From Cavenderia fasciculata (Eukaryota > Evosea > Eumycetozoa > Acytosteliales > Cavenderiaceae), in the NCBI RefSeq assembly GCF_000203815.1, contig NW_004457713.1, positions 325,358 to 389,357 of the forward strand: a stretch of DNA of 64,000 nucleotides, in the 5' to 3' direction. Below are positions 45,825 to 55,819 of the stretch, one piece after another. How positions within the stretch are numbered: position 1 is the stretch's first letter; each line of letters begins with the position of its first letter. Below the pieces are notes generated by a model. That model saw only the letters and a program-made list of their open reading frames with translations. It was not told the DNA's origin and did no database searches. The translations under genes and the position numbers were made by a program.

Positions 45825-46776
45825 CATCATCAATAGAAGTATTATTTAATTTATCAGGAATTGAATCCCAATCATCATCAAAAGAATTTTTGTTTACTTT
45901 TCTAACGGCCGTTGTCTTTTTAACTGTTGATGATCTAGATGATGATGATCTTGGTTTGTTGTTACTACTTGTCTCTTGATCGTCCGACTCATCATTAAAT
46001 GATACTAGATTAGTTGGTGGTGACAAGATTGAAGATGATTTTGACTCTGGTGTTGAAATTGAACTATTGTTGGCATTGTTACTACTATTTGCATTGACAC
46101 CATCCTTTGATGTAAATGGTGATGGTAGTGACGATGATGGGGACGACGTTGATGAATTTAAATTCAATGGTGATGATATTTGAACATTACTATTCTCCAA
46201 TGTAGTAGTAGTAGTTGATTTTGATGATTCATTTGATTTAGTTCTAAAAGTAAAAGTGAAAGTGTCAGTCAAGTAGATTCATTCATTCATTCATCAGAGT
46301 TGTTATAGTTTTGTTTGTACATACACTTTTGAAACTTTAGATTCCAACAATTTCTTATAGTTTGTAGCAACTTGACCATGATACTTGGCATCACTATTCA
46401 AAGTAACACCATGCTCTGAGAAATAAATCTTTGCTTGATGGTTACCTCCTGCCTCCATTAATTTTAATTGTGATACTTTCCATTTATCCATTTGTGTTGA
46501 TCTAAAAATAGAAAGTATAAAGTAAAGTAAATGATTGGTAACACTATTTCTATTCTATTCTGTATTCTATTATCTATCATACCTAACAAAAGAAATATGA
46601 GTACCCATATTACGATGAAGTGAAGCACAATCTACACAAATGAGTATACCGTAGGGGATACTCGCCCAAGTAGGGTTCTTTGCTCCACAATCAAAACAAC
46701 TCTTGTTATCATTGTTCTTTGCTCTCAACTTTTGAAAGAATGTTGTTACTTCATCTTGATCGACCAATTCTGTCAT
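45106..46776 (-). CDS. ArfGAP2/3-like GTPase-activating protein
   Basis: Exons 46583-46776, 46325-46501 and 45106-46243 (502 residues). The N-terminal 120 residues are an ArfGAP domain: zinc finger [24 protein letters not shown] followed by [15 protein letters not shown] (arginine finger region) and [16 protein letters not shown]. The remainder is low complexity with Ser and long Asn runs. Near the C-terminus two short repeats, [10 protein letters not shown] and ISSAQYYDR, match the Glo3/ArfGAP2/3 motif, and an amphipathic end ([11 protein letters not shown]) follows. The family hydrolyses Arf1-GTP during COPI vesicle cycles at the Golgi. Each splice join was checked for frame (phases 2 and 2). 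The ArfGAP identity is certain. Choosing ArfGAP2/3 over other classes rests on the ISS repeats. Confidence 0.93.
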
Positions 46777-47182
46777 TTTTTTTAATTAACCTTTTTTTAA
46801 ATGTTTAATTTAAATGAAATGCTCTATTTATCTGTCTCTCTATCTATCTAACTTAAGTATTGTATCTATCTTAACTGATGATTGTGTATAATGTATTTAG
46901 CTGTATGGTTAGTGATAAAGGGGTGAGGTGAGTAAGATGCAACAAACATTTAAATTAATTTTTTAATTTAATTCCAACCACCCCCACTGACTCACGACCT
47001 TTTTTTCTCTTCCCTTCCTTGACACCCTCTCCCTCTGTCTTTTTAAAAAAGAGTAGTAGTTGGATTACTATGACTATGTTAGTACTTGATAATAATAATA
47101 ATATTATTATTAACTATTGATTACTATTTATTTAATTTTTATTTTGAATAATTAATTGATTGTATGTTTGTGATGATGATGA
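46777..47182. other. Intergenic, AT-rich
   Basis: Contains TATC repeats (46840-46860), a CCACCCCCACTG segment near 46980 and TTA runs. No gene seen. Confidence 0.4.
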
Positions 47183-47891
47183 TTAGAAATCATCGTCTCC
47201 AAAACCAAAATCATTATTTCTACGATTATTAAAATCATTTGTAAAACTATTCATATTACCACTAGTAGAATAATAATTATATCCATTATTATTATAATCA
47301 TTGTTATAATAATTATTATATGTGCGATTATGAACATTAAAATCGAAATAAAGGAAACTGGCTACGATGACAACGGTAGATACTAGGGAGAAAAAGACGA
47401 GTGCAGAAATACCCAAATCACGAGCTACTTTGGATGGTGAACGTAGGAATGCGAAGCCTCCAACCCACAATGGGAAAAATATCCTATATTTATATTTTAA
47501 GAAAGAAATTATTAATATTTTATAAAACGATTGATTTTGATTGATTTATATGTTCATACCATCCAAAACAAAACATTAGGATTGCATTTTTCTTATCTTT
47601 TCTCATCTTTTGTTCAGTTTTGGCAATTTTGTTTGCTTCTAGTAGTTTGAATTGTTGGTATAGGAAATTATTGTCTAAGGTGAAAGATGAGGGTTGTTGA
47701 ACTGGTTGAGATGGGTGTTGGATAAATATACCTTGTTGTTGTGGTTGTGGTTGTTGGGAAGCAGAAGATTGATGAAGAGGATTTGAAGGTATATCATCAT
47801 ATCTTTTATTTAGAGGTGGGGTAGATGCACCATCAATACTATTGATTGAATGATTCGAATTAATATTATTATTGTTATTTTTATTCTCCAT
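47183..47891 (-). CDS. Small two-segment membrane protein, paralog 1
   Basis: Exons 47560-47891 and 47183-47483 (210 residues). The first half is cytosolic-looking: Asn run, Pro/Gln-rich stretch and a helix, FLYQQFKLLEANKIAKTEQKMRKDKKN. It then enters a hydrophobic hairpin, AILMFCFGWIFFPLWVGGFAFL, a polar loop RSPSKVARDLG and a second membrane segment ISALVFFSLVSTVVIVASFLYF. The tail is Asn/Tyr-rich. The frame remains open 20 codons upstream of the chosen ATG, but that stretch is Ile/Leu/Tyr-rich, so I use the second Met (MENKNNNN). A close paralog lies immediately upstream (48478-49018). No family name is known to me. The RSPSKVARDLG loop is the conserved core. Confidence 0.8.
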
Positions 47892-48477
47892 TTTTAGAAA
47901 AAGAGATAGATAGATAGATAGATAGATATTTATATTTTTGAAAATAAACAATGATATTATTATTATATTATATTTTGATGATCATTATCATCATTATCAT
48001 CAATGGAATCCATACATGTATTTCTAAATTACAACGATATAAATCGGAATAAATTGGTTGGATGGTTGGCAATAATGCAAAATATCTCTTTGTAAACCAA
48101 CTCTACCATTCGAACCACCACACCACCCCATTCATTGATGATCAATATGAATCAATCTACTCTTGGTTTGGTTTGAGATACATAATATTATTTTAACCCT
48201 GGTTGTCTGCGAATGTATATAAATGGTTATGAAAGTCGGATGTAGAATGAATGAAAAATCTATATTAATCATAATATTATCACCCCATCCATCCATCATC
48301 CCACTACCCCACCACCAAAATAGTGATCGTCGACGTACAATCCAACATTGCAATGTCAATAGCATTAAGTATATTAGTATATGTTTTGAGGGATCATGAT
48401 ACATATTAATAATATTTATTTTATTGTTATTTTGAAAAAAGATGATGAATTGTTATAGAGTCTATCAATTTATTTAT
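47892..48477. other. Spacer between the paired membrane protein genes
   Basis: AGAT repeats upstream of paralog 1 (47903-47925). CACCA-rich patches at about 48100-48130 and 48285-48320. An open frame at 48132-48404 on the minus strand has no support. Confidence 0.4.
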
Positions 48478-49018
48478 TTATGTGTAACTGAGACCATTTA
48501 AATTGTTACCACTGATAAAATGATCAAAATTAACGAATACACCAATGATCACTGCAATTGAAATGCATGCGAAAAAGACTAATGCAGAAATACCCAAATC
48601 ACGAGCTACTTTGGATGGTGAACGTAGAAATGCGAACCCACCAACCCACAATGGGAAAAATATCCTATAAAAGATAATTAAAATTAATTATTGATATAGA
48701 TATATAGATAGATAGATATATTTGTTTGTATTCTTACCATCCAAAACAAAACATTAGGATTGCATTTTTTTTATCTATTTTTGATTTTTGTTCAGTTCTT
48801 ACAATCTTGCTTGCTTCTAGTAGTTTGAATTGTTGGTATAGGAAATTATTATCAAATTGTTGGTCCATCATTGGTGGTGGAGGAGGTTGGATGTATGGAC
48901 CTTGATGAGCTACTTGAATTGGATGAGCTGCTGGTTTTTCATATTTGATTGGTTGTGTTTTTGGTGTCGCTCCATCATGATGATCAATATCATTAATTGA
49001 ATTATTTAAACTTGTCAT
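48478..49018 (-). CDS. Small two-segment membrane protein, paralog 2
   Basis: Exons 48738-49018 and 48478-48664 (155 residues). It shares with paralog 1 the helix NNFLYQQFKLLEASKI and the block NAILMFCFGW-IFFPLWVGGFAFLRSPSKVARDLGISALVFF (hyphen marks the exon join). The intron position and phase are identical. The N-terminus is Pro-rich (PPPPPMMDQQF). The C-terminus diverges after the second membrane segment and lacks the Asn/Tyr tail. At DNA level the exon-2 core is almost identical to the neighbour while flanking parts have drifted. That suggests strong constraint or gene conversion. Confidence 0.8.
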
Positions 49019-50071
49019 TTCCTTTTCTTTCTTTCTTTCTTTCTTTGAGTTGTTTGAAAATTAATTATTGTTAATATTTTAATTATTATTTAGATTAAAC
49101 AATTATTTGATTCTATCCATTTTCTTTCTTCTTAATGTTGTTTGGAGGGAATGGGAGTCCAGTAATTTCAATGACTTTCAATGATATATACCATCAAAAT
49201 TGACTACTATTCATAACCCACCCCACCACCACCACCATAAATCTATCTATCTTTTTCGAATTTCTTGATTGACCACTTGAAGAGGGGAGATATTATTATT
49301 TTGATTTTATATCTATCAATCTATCTATCCATCCTCTTGTTGTATCTTCTTTTCTCCAATTTTTAAACCTTTGTAGTTCAACACAGAAGGTGACACCAAT
49401 GGATAGATTGGCTATAATAATAACCAAATTTGTATATCGTATTGAATCGATTGTCCTCTCCTTTTTGTATTTGGAATATATATATTATTATCAGTACCCT
49501 TTAATGGTGACAGAGACACTTAGACATTTTTTTTAATTTCTTTTTTTATTTCACGATCTTTGATTGAAGTTTAAACATTCAACATACATACAATACATAA
49601 TTAATGATTTATTTAATAGAGATAAGATACTGTAGAGAATAACACAAAAGAGATAATAATAGATCGTTCCCCACTAGTGTTACTATCCAAACTGTTTATT
49701 ATCGATAGATGCTATGGTTATGTAGAGTAGTTGTGTGGGTGTGAATAAACATACATAGCACTAGCAATAAAAAGTGATAGAACAATTGTTAAAGTAAATA
49801 TGTTAGAAAATGCAACAATATTAAAAATACCTATAGAGAAATGAAACAATAATAATTATTCACAACCATCTATGACAAAGATCTTTCAAATATATTGGTT
49901 CAGGGAGATGTAAGCATCATACTGTTGAATTTGAAAATGAAAAGGTATCCACCAACCAGTGATTTTGGACAATAGGCAAAGATAATGTAATATGGTTTGG
50001 ATATATCCATCTCATCCTATCAGAAGAACATATAATATAATATATTCAATGGTACGAAAACAATATTAATA
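49019..50071. other. Intergenic, low-complexity
   Basis: CTTT repeats next to the upstream gene (49020-49045), CCACC repeats near 49215 and AT-rich sequence to 50071. No gene or RNA identified. Confidence 0.4.
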
Positions 50072-50428
50072 TTGAGAGAAAATACACCTCTTTCCTTTTT
50101 TATTTCTTGGGAAGCTTATATTCCAAATCAAGTTGACAACACCAATACTGACTACACCAATCAACTACAACAAGACAATGTAGATCAACAAGAAATTGTC
50201 AATACTCATGTTGGCGTGCCTATTATCGACCCACCTTTGGGAGGCTACTACAGTATATTAAATTGTAAGTATAATAATAATAATAATAATGAAGTTTAAA
50301 TATGTAATATAATAATAATTGATAATTATCAATTTATTGATTTTTTTGTAATAGATGATGAAATGAAATATTTGGATTTTATTTATACGCACAATGTATC
50401 ATTGAATCTTGGAATGGAAATTATTTAA
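50072..50428 (+). pseudogene. Possible gene fragment, unrecognised
   Basis: An open stretch 50072-50264 (LSFFISWEAYIPNQVDN ... IDPPLGGYYSILN) ends at a GTAAGT donor. A TAATAG acceptor at 50351-50354 continues the frame with YDEMKYLDFIYTHN to a TAA at 50426-50428. The join fits, but no start codon or credible upstream exon is visible. It may be a 3' gene remnant or an exon pair of an unannotated gene. Confidence 0.3.
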
Positions 50429-51097
50429 AGTAATTCATTTCTAAACGAAAAAGAAAGAAAAATTAAATATAACGAAATTAAATTGCAGGGAGAGTTGTAT
50501 ACTAGTGAGAGATATCATGGGAAATGGAATCAACAATGTAAATCAAAATCATACGATGTCGACTGAAAGTGGTACAACTCAAAATAGTAATGATGAAAAT
50601 GGAATCAATAGTGGCCTCTACATTACCAATTACTTTATTTATTTTATTGACTTGTTTTGATAGAGTCAATATTAAATAAAGTAATTGGTTATCAAGGAAT
50701 GTTTGTTCAAAAAAAAAAAAAAAACAAAAAAAAGTATGTATTATATCATAGAAAACGATTGCAATTATTTATGGTCCCACTTCACCAATTGATGTCAACA
50801 AAAAAGGTATGGGTTGATCATTTACTAAATTTAGGTCGGTGTCAATCATGGTGGTCGAGTAGAACTCTTTAAGCTCGAGTGCAACCAATTGCCCCTTGTT
50901 GCAGATTGGGAGTGTAAGAGTCTATCATTCAAGTGACAGCGTTCATGCATGGTAATGACGAGAGGTTGGAGAAGTTTAGAGCTTTGAAACGCTTTAAAAG
51001 GTCCAAAAAAACTTGTTTTAGTGTTTTGAGAATAGTATGCAAAAAGATAAAAATTAATTTCCTATAAAAGGTCTATGCCCAAAAAACTTTCAACCAA
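50429..51097. other. Intergenic upstream of the tRNA
   Basis: An Asn/Ser/Thr-coding stretch at 50489-50610 is open (MGNGINNVNQNHT) but isolated. The remainder, including A-runs near 50708, shows nothing convincing. Confidence 0.35.
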
Positions 51098-51179
51098 GGC
51101 ATCTTGGGTGAGTGGTCTAAGCCGATTGACTAGAAATCAATTCTCTTCGGAGGCGCAGGTTCGAACCCTGCAGATGTCG
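51098..51179 (+). tRNA. tRNA-Ser (anticodon AGA)
   Basis: An 82-nt cloverleaf: acceptor GGCATCT pairs with AGATGTC (one G-U), discriminator G at 51179. D region GGTGAGTGGTCTAAGCC is A-box-like. Anticodon stem ATTGA/TCAAT surrounds loop CTAGAAA with anticodon AGA, reading UCU. The long variable arm TCTCTTCGGAGG is the serine class signature. T-arm GCAGG-TTCGAAC-CCTGC contains the B box. There is no intron and no encoded CCA. A TTTT run is 13 bp downstream, a possible Pol III stop. Confidence 0.95.
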
Positions 51180-51196
51180 AAAAAACCTTTTGTTTT

Positions 51197-51369
51197 CCCA
51201 GAAAATGGTTTTTTTGTCATTTCCATGGATTATTCGGTGGCTACATTTCTAGCCAAGTTTCATTGATTTCCGTTGAATCCTCATAGGAAAAACCTTTCAA
51301 AAGAAAAAGTTGATTGTTTTTTTCAAGTCGGCCCAGAAAAGGTTTTTTTTGTCATTTCCATGGATTATT
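51197..51369. repeat. Direct repeat downstream of the tRNA
   Basis: A unit of about 38 bp, CCCAGAAAA(T/A)GG, a T-run, then TGTCATTTCCATGGATTATT, occurs at about 51198-51235 and again at about 51332-51369. The repeats are 134 bp apart. The intervening sequence is unique. No protein or element family is recognised. Confidence 0.7.
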
Positions 51370-51449
51370 TTCTTTTTAAAAAGATGATTTTACCTCTTTG
51401 GTTTATTGATAAATTTAATGATTAAATATATATATATATTTTATAAAAA

Positions 51450-51827
51450 TAATAGATGTGAAAGCACAGGATTTGGGTGAACCAGTAGCACTTGAACAAG
51501 ACAAGAGAATAGTGATTTGTATGCTTGACCACATTGAAGAGTGGTGCTGTTAATTTGGGTCGAGGTGGCAAAACAAGTACCTTGGCCGATTTCAGTGGGA
51601 CATTGGACTACAAGTTTGACCTACTGTACAACGATTTTGACATGTGGATGTGGTAGTATTACAGAATTGAGAGTATAAACAATCCAATGATTCTGAACAA
51701 GCTGTAGTTGGTAATGAACATGTTGAATTTGATAAAAGAGTGAGGTATTACATTTCTCTGAAATGACACCTCCAAGGAATAAAGTTGAAATAAATAGTAT
51801 AGATAAAATGATTAAAGTTGATTTCAT
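51450..51827 (-). pseudogene. Decayed Cys-rich secreted protein gene
   Basis: The minus strand starts with a good signal peptide (MKSTLIILSILFISTLFLGG) followed by SEKCNTS. Conserved-looking Cys-rich peptide is then found in other frames: TACSESLDCLYSQFC, TCQNRCTVGQTC, and CPTEIGQGTCFATSTQINSTTLQCG. The pattern of spaced cysteines is like other dictyostelid secreted Cys-rich proteins. At least two or three frame changes are needed to follow it. One could be a very short intron (about 50 bp, GTAATA...CTACAG), but the later ones have no splice signals. Confidence 0.6.
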
Positions 51828-52215
51828 ATTTGTATCTTTTTTTTTGTTGATATTTGTTTAATGATCAGTTTCAAAACCGGATCATTATTTTATAGTATGT
51901 TGCTTATAATATAATAATATTAATCTTCTCATATATGAGAGGGTTTGCGAGCATCCTCGAAACCAAGGATTCTAAAAGTAGGGCCAACAAACAAAAAGTG
52001 ATAGACTACTGATAGTTGGAATAGAATGAATGAATGTAACGAAAATGGGTCGGTCGTTTTTCGCTTGAAAAAATAAATAATAAATAAATTCTATTTATTT
52101 TTAAATTATGATAATTAAATAGAATGTAAATATATATCGATTGATATGATGTGACTAATGGATAGATAGTTATTTATGATGGATAGATAAAAAATACTTT
52201 TTTTGATTTTGTTTT
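51828..52215. other. Intergenic, AT-rich
   Basis: A short inverted arrangement CTCATATATGAG at about 51937-51948, otherwise AT-rich. No gene seen. Confidence 0.35.
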
Positions 52216-52648
52216 TTAATTTACAATGGTACAATTAAAATTGGCAACCATTTCAATGTTTGAACCACCGATACCAGTAGCACCATAGATACGAATGGAA
52301 TCACAAGCTGGTACATTTGGTAAATTACAAACGAGTGGAGTCCAACCATACAAAGCCTTGCAATATGGTATGATACTAACATCCATTCCATTGAAAATAA
52401 GCTCTTCTTCAAATAGTATCAATGTCATTGGTTGATAATTGATTGTTAATTGTTTACCATTTTGAATTACACTAGTAACTATATAGTTGAAAACAACAAA
52501 AAGAAAGAAAGAAAGAGTAGGGAGGTATTTAGTAATTAAATATGATTTTTTAAAATATTTAAAATAATATATACATACTTCCAGCATTTGTAACAACTGT
52601 AAATACAAATAAAATAATAGAAAAAGCTGCAATTGATGATTTAAACAT
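52216..52648 (-). CDS. Small secreted protein (about 110 aa)
   Basis: Exons 52579-52648 and 52216-52478. Exon 1 encodes a clear signal peptide (MFKSSIAAFSIILFVFTVVTNAG). The mature part has about 87 residues with four cysteines (YCKALYGW, VCNLPN, ACDSIRI, FNCTIVN), two likely disulphides, and beta-like strands (KQLTINYQPMTLILFEEELIF). The frame is phase 1 at the junction and consistent. A long leftward extension of the frame without splicing would skip the signal peptide, so the two-exon model is preferred. No family recognised. It lies downstream of the secreted hydrolase on the same strand. Confidence 0.7.
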
Positions 52649-53060
52649 ATTGAAATAAAAATAGTTGTAATAGTTAAACTTGATTGTTGATTTGATGATA
52701 TTAGAATGAATATATGACATTCTTTTATATCATTCTGTCTATTCATGATCGGTACATATATATTGTGCAATAATCATCATCTGACCGAGATATAGTATAA
52801 TTGTTTACGATTGAAGACAAACACACAACAACACTTTTGTTTTTTTTTTGTTCAGGAAACACAGTAATTTTTTTACTATTGTTTTTTTTTTTTGTTTATT
52901 TAATTTATTTCTTTTTGAAATAATTAAAAATAGATATAAATACGGTTTGGTTATTATTATTTTTAAAGTACAGGGATATATTATTATTGTTATTATTGTT
53001 GTTATTACAGGGTATAATAATAAATGATTATTATTTTGTGTTTTCTTTTTTTTTGTTTGT
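52649..53060. other. Intergenic, AT-rich
   Basis: T-runs and TTA repeats. A minus-strand frame through part of it is low complexity (Ile/Lys/Leu) and not credible. Confidence 0.35.
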
Positions 53061-54104
53061 TTAACGACCCCAAATTTTAGCGGGATTGGTAGAGATCTTA
53101 TTAGATAGAGCAGCAAGACCAGAAATGATAACATCTGGATTTGTGAGTGGTACAAAATGATCGATTGGAACAACTGGAAGGGTCATGGAATTGGACGAGA
53201 GCGAAGCCATGTAGGTTTGACGATTGGTCCAGTCTTGGTCATGACTGGCAAAGAGGTTGACATATGGCAAGTCCTTGAGAGTTGTACCTTTGAGAGCATA
53301 GGTAAAGTTGAGCATGACCGAAGATACGACCATAATGTTGTACTCTTGGATGGCAGCCTTGAGGAACTTGTTATTCAAAAAGATGTCTTGCGTGGCGTCG
53401 ATGGAACATTCGGTGAAACCAGTCGAGACCAAGGCACTTGGGAACCATCCAAAAGCATGTGAAATTTCGTCGGCTCTGGCCAACGACTCGAGCGAGCCTA
53501 CATTATTGAGACTAATGTAACCTCTGATAATGTCAGTGTAGGTGATAACGGCTTGTTGATTGGACGAGATGAATCCCCATTTCGAGTCAGTTCCATCGAC
53601 TGTCATAATACCGACTACATCCTTGGGATAGGTGAGTGAGTAGGTTTGAACAAAGATCGATCCCCATGACCAACCGACGAGGACATACTTTCCAGTCAAA
53701 CCGGCTACTTGGAGTGACCCACGGAGACGCATGACATAGTCTTGAGTGGTGATTGGGTATTTGGAAGAGTCACTCCAGCCATATCCGTAACGGTCAATAA
53801 AGCAAGCTTTGCTAATGTTCCAAGCTGGCATGTTTTCCAAGACCGATGGAATGACAGACACCCAAGCAGTCGAAAAGAATGGAAGACCCGAGTCAAACAA
53901 GGCAATAGGTCCCTTTCTATTGGCAGATGTTACATTGGCATAACAACGAATATGTATCTTTAATCCAAGATATGATGGGAAAAGTGAAACACCAGTGTCA
54001 TTGGCACCCAAAAATGAATCCGATACCTTTGGATATGGTATTGGTTGAGCTTCAATTAAAGCTATTAAAATTACAATTAATAATATTAAAGATTTCATCA
54101 TCAT
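53061..54104 (-). CDS. Secreted alpha/beta-hydrolase
   Basis: An intronless 347-residue protein beginning with a signal peptide (MMMKSLILLIVILIALIEA). Alpha/beta-hydrolase landmarks are in order: an oxyanion region (FDSGLPFFSTAWVSV, in place of the usual HGGPG), DRYGYGWSD, nucleophile elbow VLVGWSWGSIFVQ (GWSWG), acid candidate Asp in TVDGTDSKW or near the C-terminus in ASHDQDW, and catalytic His in PIDHFVPLTNP. The composition is normal and the DNA is richer in G+C than surroundings, consistent with an expressed gene. It is probably a lysosomal or secreted lipase/esterase/peptidase-like enzyme; the substrate cannot be told. There are several N-glycosylation sites (NDT, NVT, NIS, NFT). Confidence 0.88.
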   Translation of the reverse strand: MMMKSLILLIVILIALIEAQPIPYPKVSDSFLGANDTGVSLFPSYLGLKIHIRCYANVTSANRKGPIALFDSGLPFFSTAWVSVIPSVLENMPAWNISKACFIDRYGYGWSDSSKYPITTQDYVMRLRGSLQVAGLTGKYVLVGWSWGSIFVQTYSLTYPKDVVGIMTVDGTDSKWGFISSNQQAVITYTDIIRGYISLNNVGSLESLARADEISHAFGWFPSALVSTGFTECSIDATQDIFLNNKFLKAAIQEYNIMVVSSVMLNFTYALKGTTLKDLPYVNLFASHDQDWTNRQTYMASLSSNSMTLPVVPIDHFVPLTNPDVIISGLAALSNKISTNPAKIWGR

Positions 54105-55819
54105 TTTTTTAAAGAGGATTATAATATATATTATTATTAAAGAAGGAGGAAGATGGAGATTTAATAGTACAGGTTGGGTAATATTACAGAAAAAAAAATA
54201 TAATGATACAAAAATAAATACAATACTTTTTGTTTTGTATTTGTTTGTTTGTTGTTTAGTTGTTGTTTGAGTTGATTATTGTTACAATGAAATCAATTAA
54301 TTGAAAATTTCCATTATTTATAGTAGAGTGTTTGGGTATTGTTGATAGCTTTTGGTTTGGGTTACAATTTTCTTCTTCTTCTCAACTGACGTCACCAATG
54401 TGTTGTTGGTAATTGTGATGCGATTGATTGATTGTACCCGCAGGCGCGCATGGTTTTACAATCGGAAGATTTGTTGTTGTTGTACTGCCCTCCTCTGTTA
54501 TTGTTGGTTGTTCGCGAAAACCTTGTACCTGGGTGCTCACTCTCCCTATGTCAATCGTATTTTTAGCTAGCTATGTACCATATGGCATAGAAGAGAGGAG
54601 ATTTACTCTTCATTCACACAAAAAGAGACAGGAGGAAGAGAAAGAGGAAAGAGTAGAGTAGTATGGTTGGCTTTCGTGTGTGTTAAGAAAACAGTGTGCT
54701 GTTAGTGTGTGTGTGTGAATCTTGTATTTTGGGTTTGGTGTAGTTATTATTCGCTCACTTTCATTGTGTAGTGGGTGGGGGGTGATTCAAACGATCGGTT
54801 CACTTCTTTGATCTAGAACCATTTGTCATCACCGATGACCAAGAACTAGAGAGGAGAACAAGCCCAGCTAACTGAGCAAGACACTTGTTTTATGAAAATC
54901 ATCCTCTTCCTGCTTCCTGCTTCCTCTTCCTCTTTGATCTTGACTTGTGACTACTTCCTCCTACCGTCACTGATTCAATTAATCATGATTATGATATTAT
55001 TATTATTATTATTATGCAAAGTACTGCTATTATTAGTTCTATGGTTGGTTAGTTAGTCAGTTGGTTGTATGATGTGTGTTATTTGAATAACTGCTATTCT
55101 ATTCTTCTATTCTTCCTTTTCACTCATTGTCTTTGAGATTATTTTCGCGTTATTGATTCTCTCTCTTCTTAAGATACTATCTCCTACACTTTAGATTACA
55201 AATCTACAAATCTTAGATGATCATAGATAGTAGGATAGTACGCTCTTTGTAAATTTAATTAATAAAAAAAAAAAAGGTGGTGTGAAGTTCTATCTCTCAT
55301 TTGACAGGTGTAATAGAGGTAGAACCAAAAAAAACAATTAATTAATTAATTAAATGATGTATATATATATAGCTTCAACTACAGCCACAACCACCCTACC
55401 TACCTCTTCACTTCCACTACTAATATCCACAAATAAACGAAAATATTGAATATCGAACATAAACATACAATTCAATTTAATTATTATTTGTTTAATGATA
55501 TTTAACGATCTATAGTATCATATCATTCTTGAAATTAACAAGGAATAAGCTTTGGAATATACTTTAGAGTATCGTAAAAGAGCGAAAATTCTTTTCGAAC
55601 ACATCAAATCGAGTGGTAACCAAGTTTTTTCCATTTTAACTAAAGTCTATTATTTAATATGATAGATATATATAACATGTCGTCGTAATCAAAGTCAGAT
55701 GGATGATCAATCCTCTTTTGGTACCAATGAAAACTACTTAATGTTTCTCAAAGGTCTTGTTTCTTTTATTGATATCAATTATCAAAATAGAGATAAATTA
55801 AATTAAATCTATAGTTTTA
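54105..55819. other. Large divergent intergenic region (1.7 kb)
   Basis: Separates the divergent hydrolase and lysozyme genes. It has a perfect TGACGTCA palindrome at 54387-54394, a GC-richer stretch around 54430-54600 with overlapping frames that look like noise, TG-rich runs near 54700 and AT-rich sequence with TTAA repeats near 55335. The final 300 bp show the poly-T/A pattern usual for dictyostelid promoters. No RNA gene recognised. Confidence 0.4.

Noticed and set aside
45423-45979. Tyr/Leu-rich plus-strand frames
   Set aside because: Antisense of Asn and Ser runs in the ArfGAP gene.
52805-53173. Ile/Lys-rich minus-strand frame
   Set aside because: Low-complexity AT-rich DNA that runs into the hydrolase gene in another frame.
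54352-54661. Two overlapping plus-strand frames in the hydrolase/lysozyme intergenic region
   Set aside because: No signal peptide or domain, different frames overlap equally well, and no supporting splice or promoter pattern.
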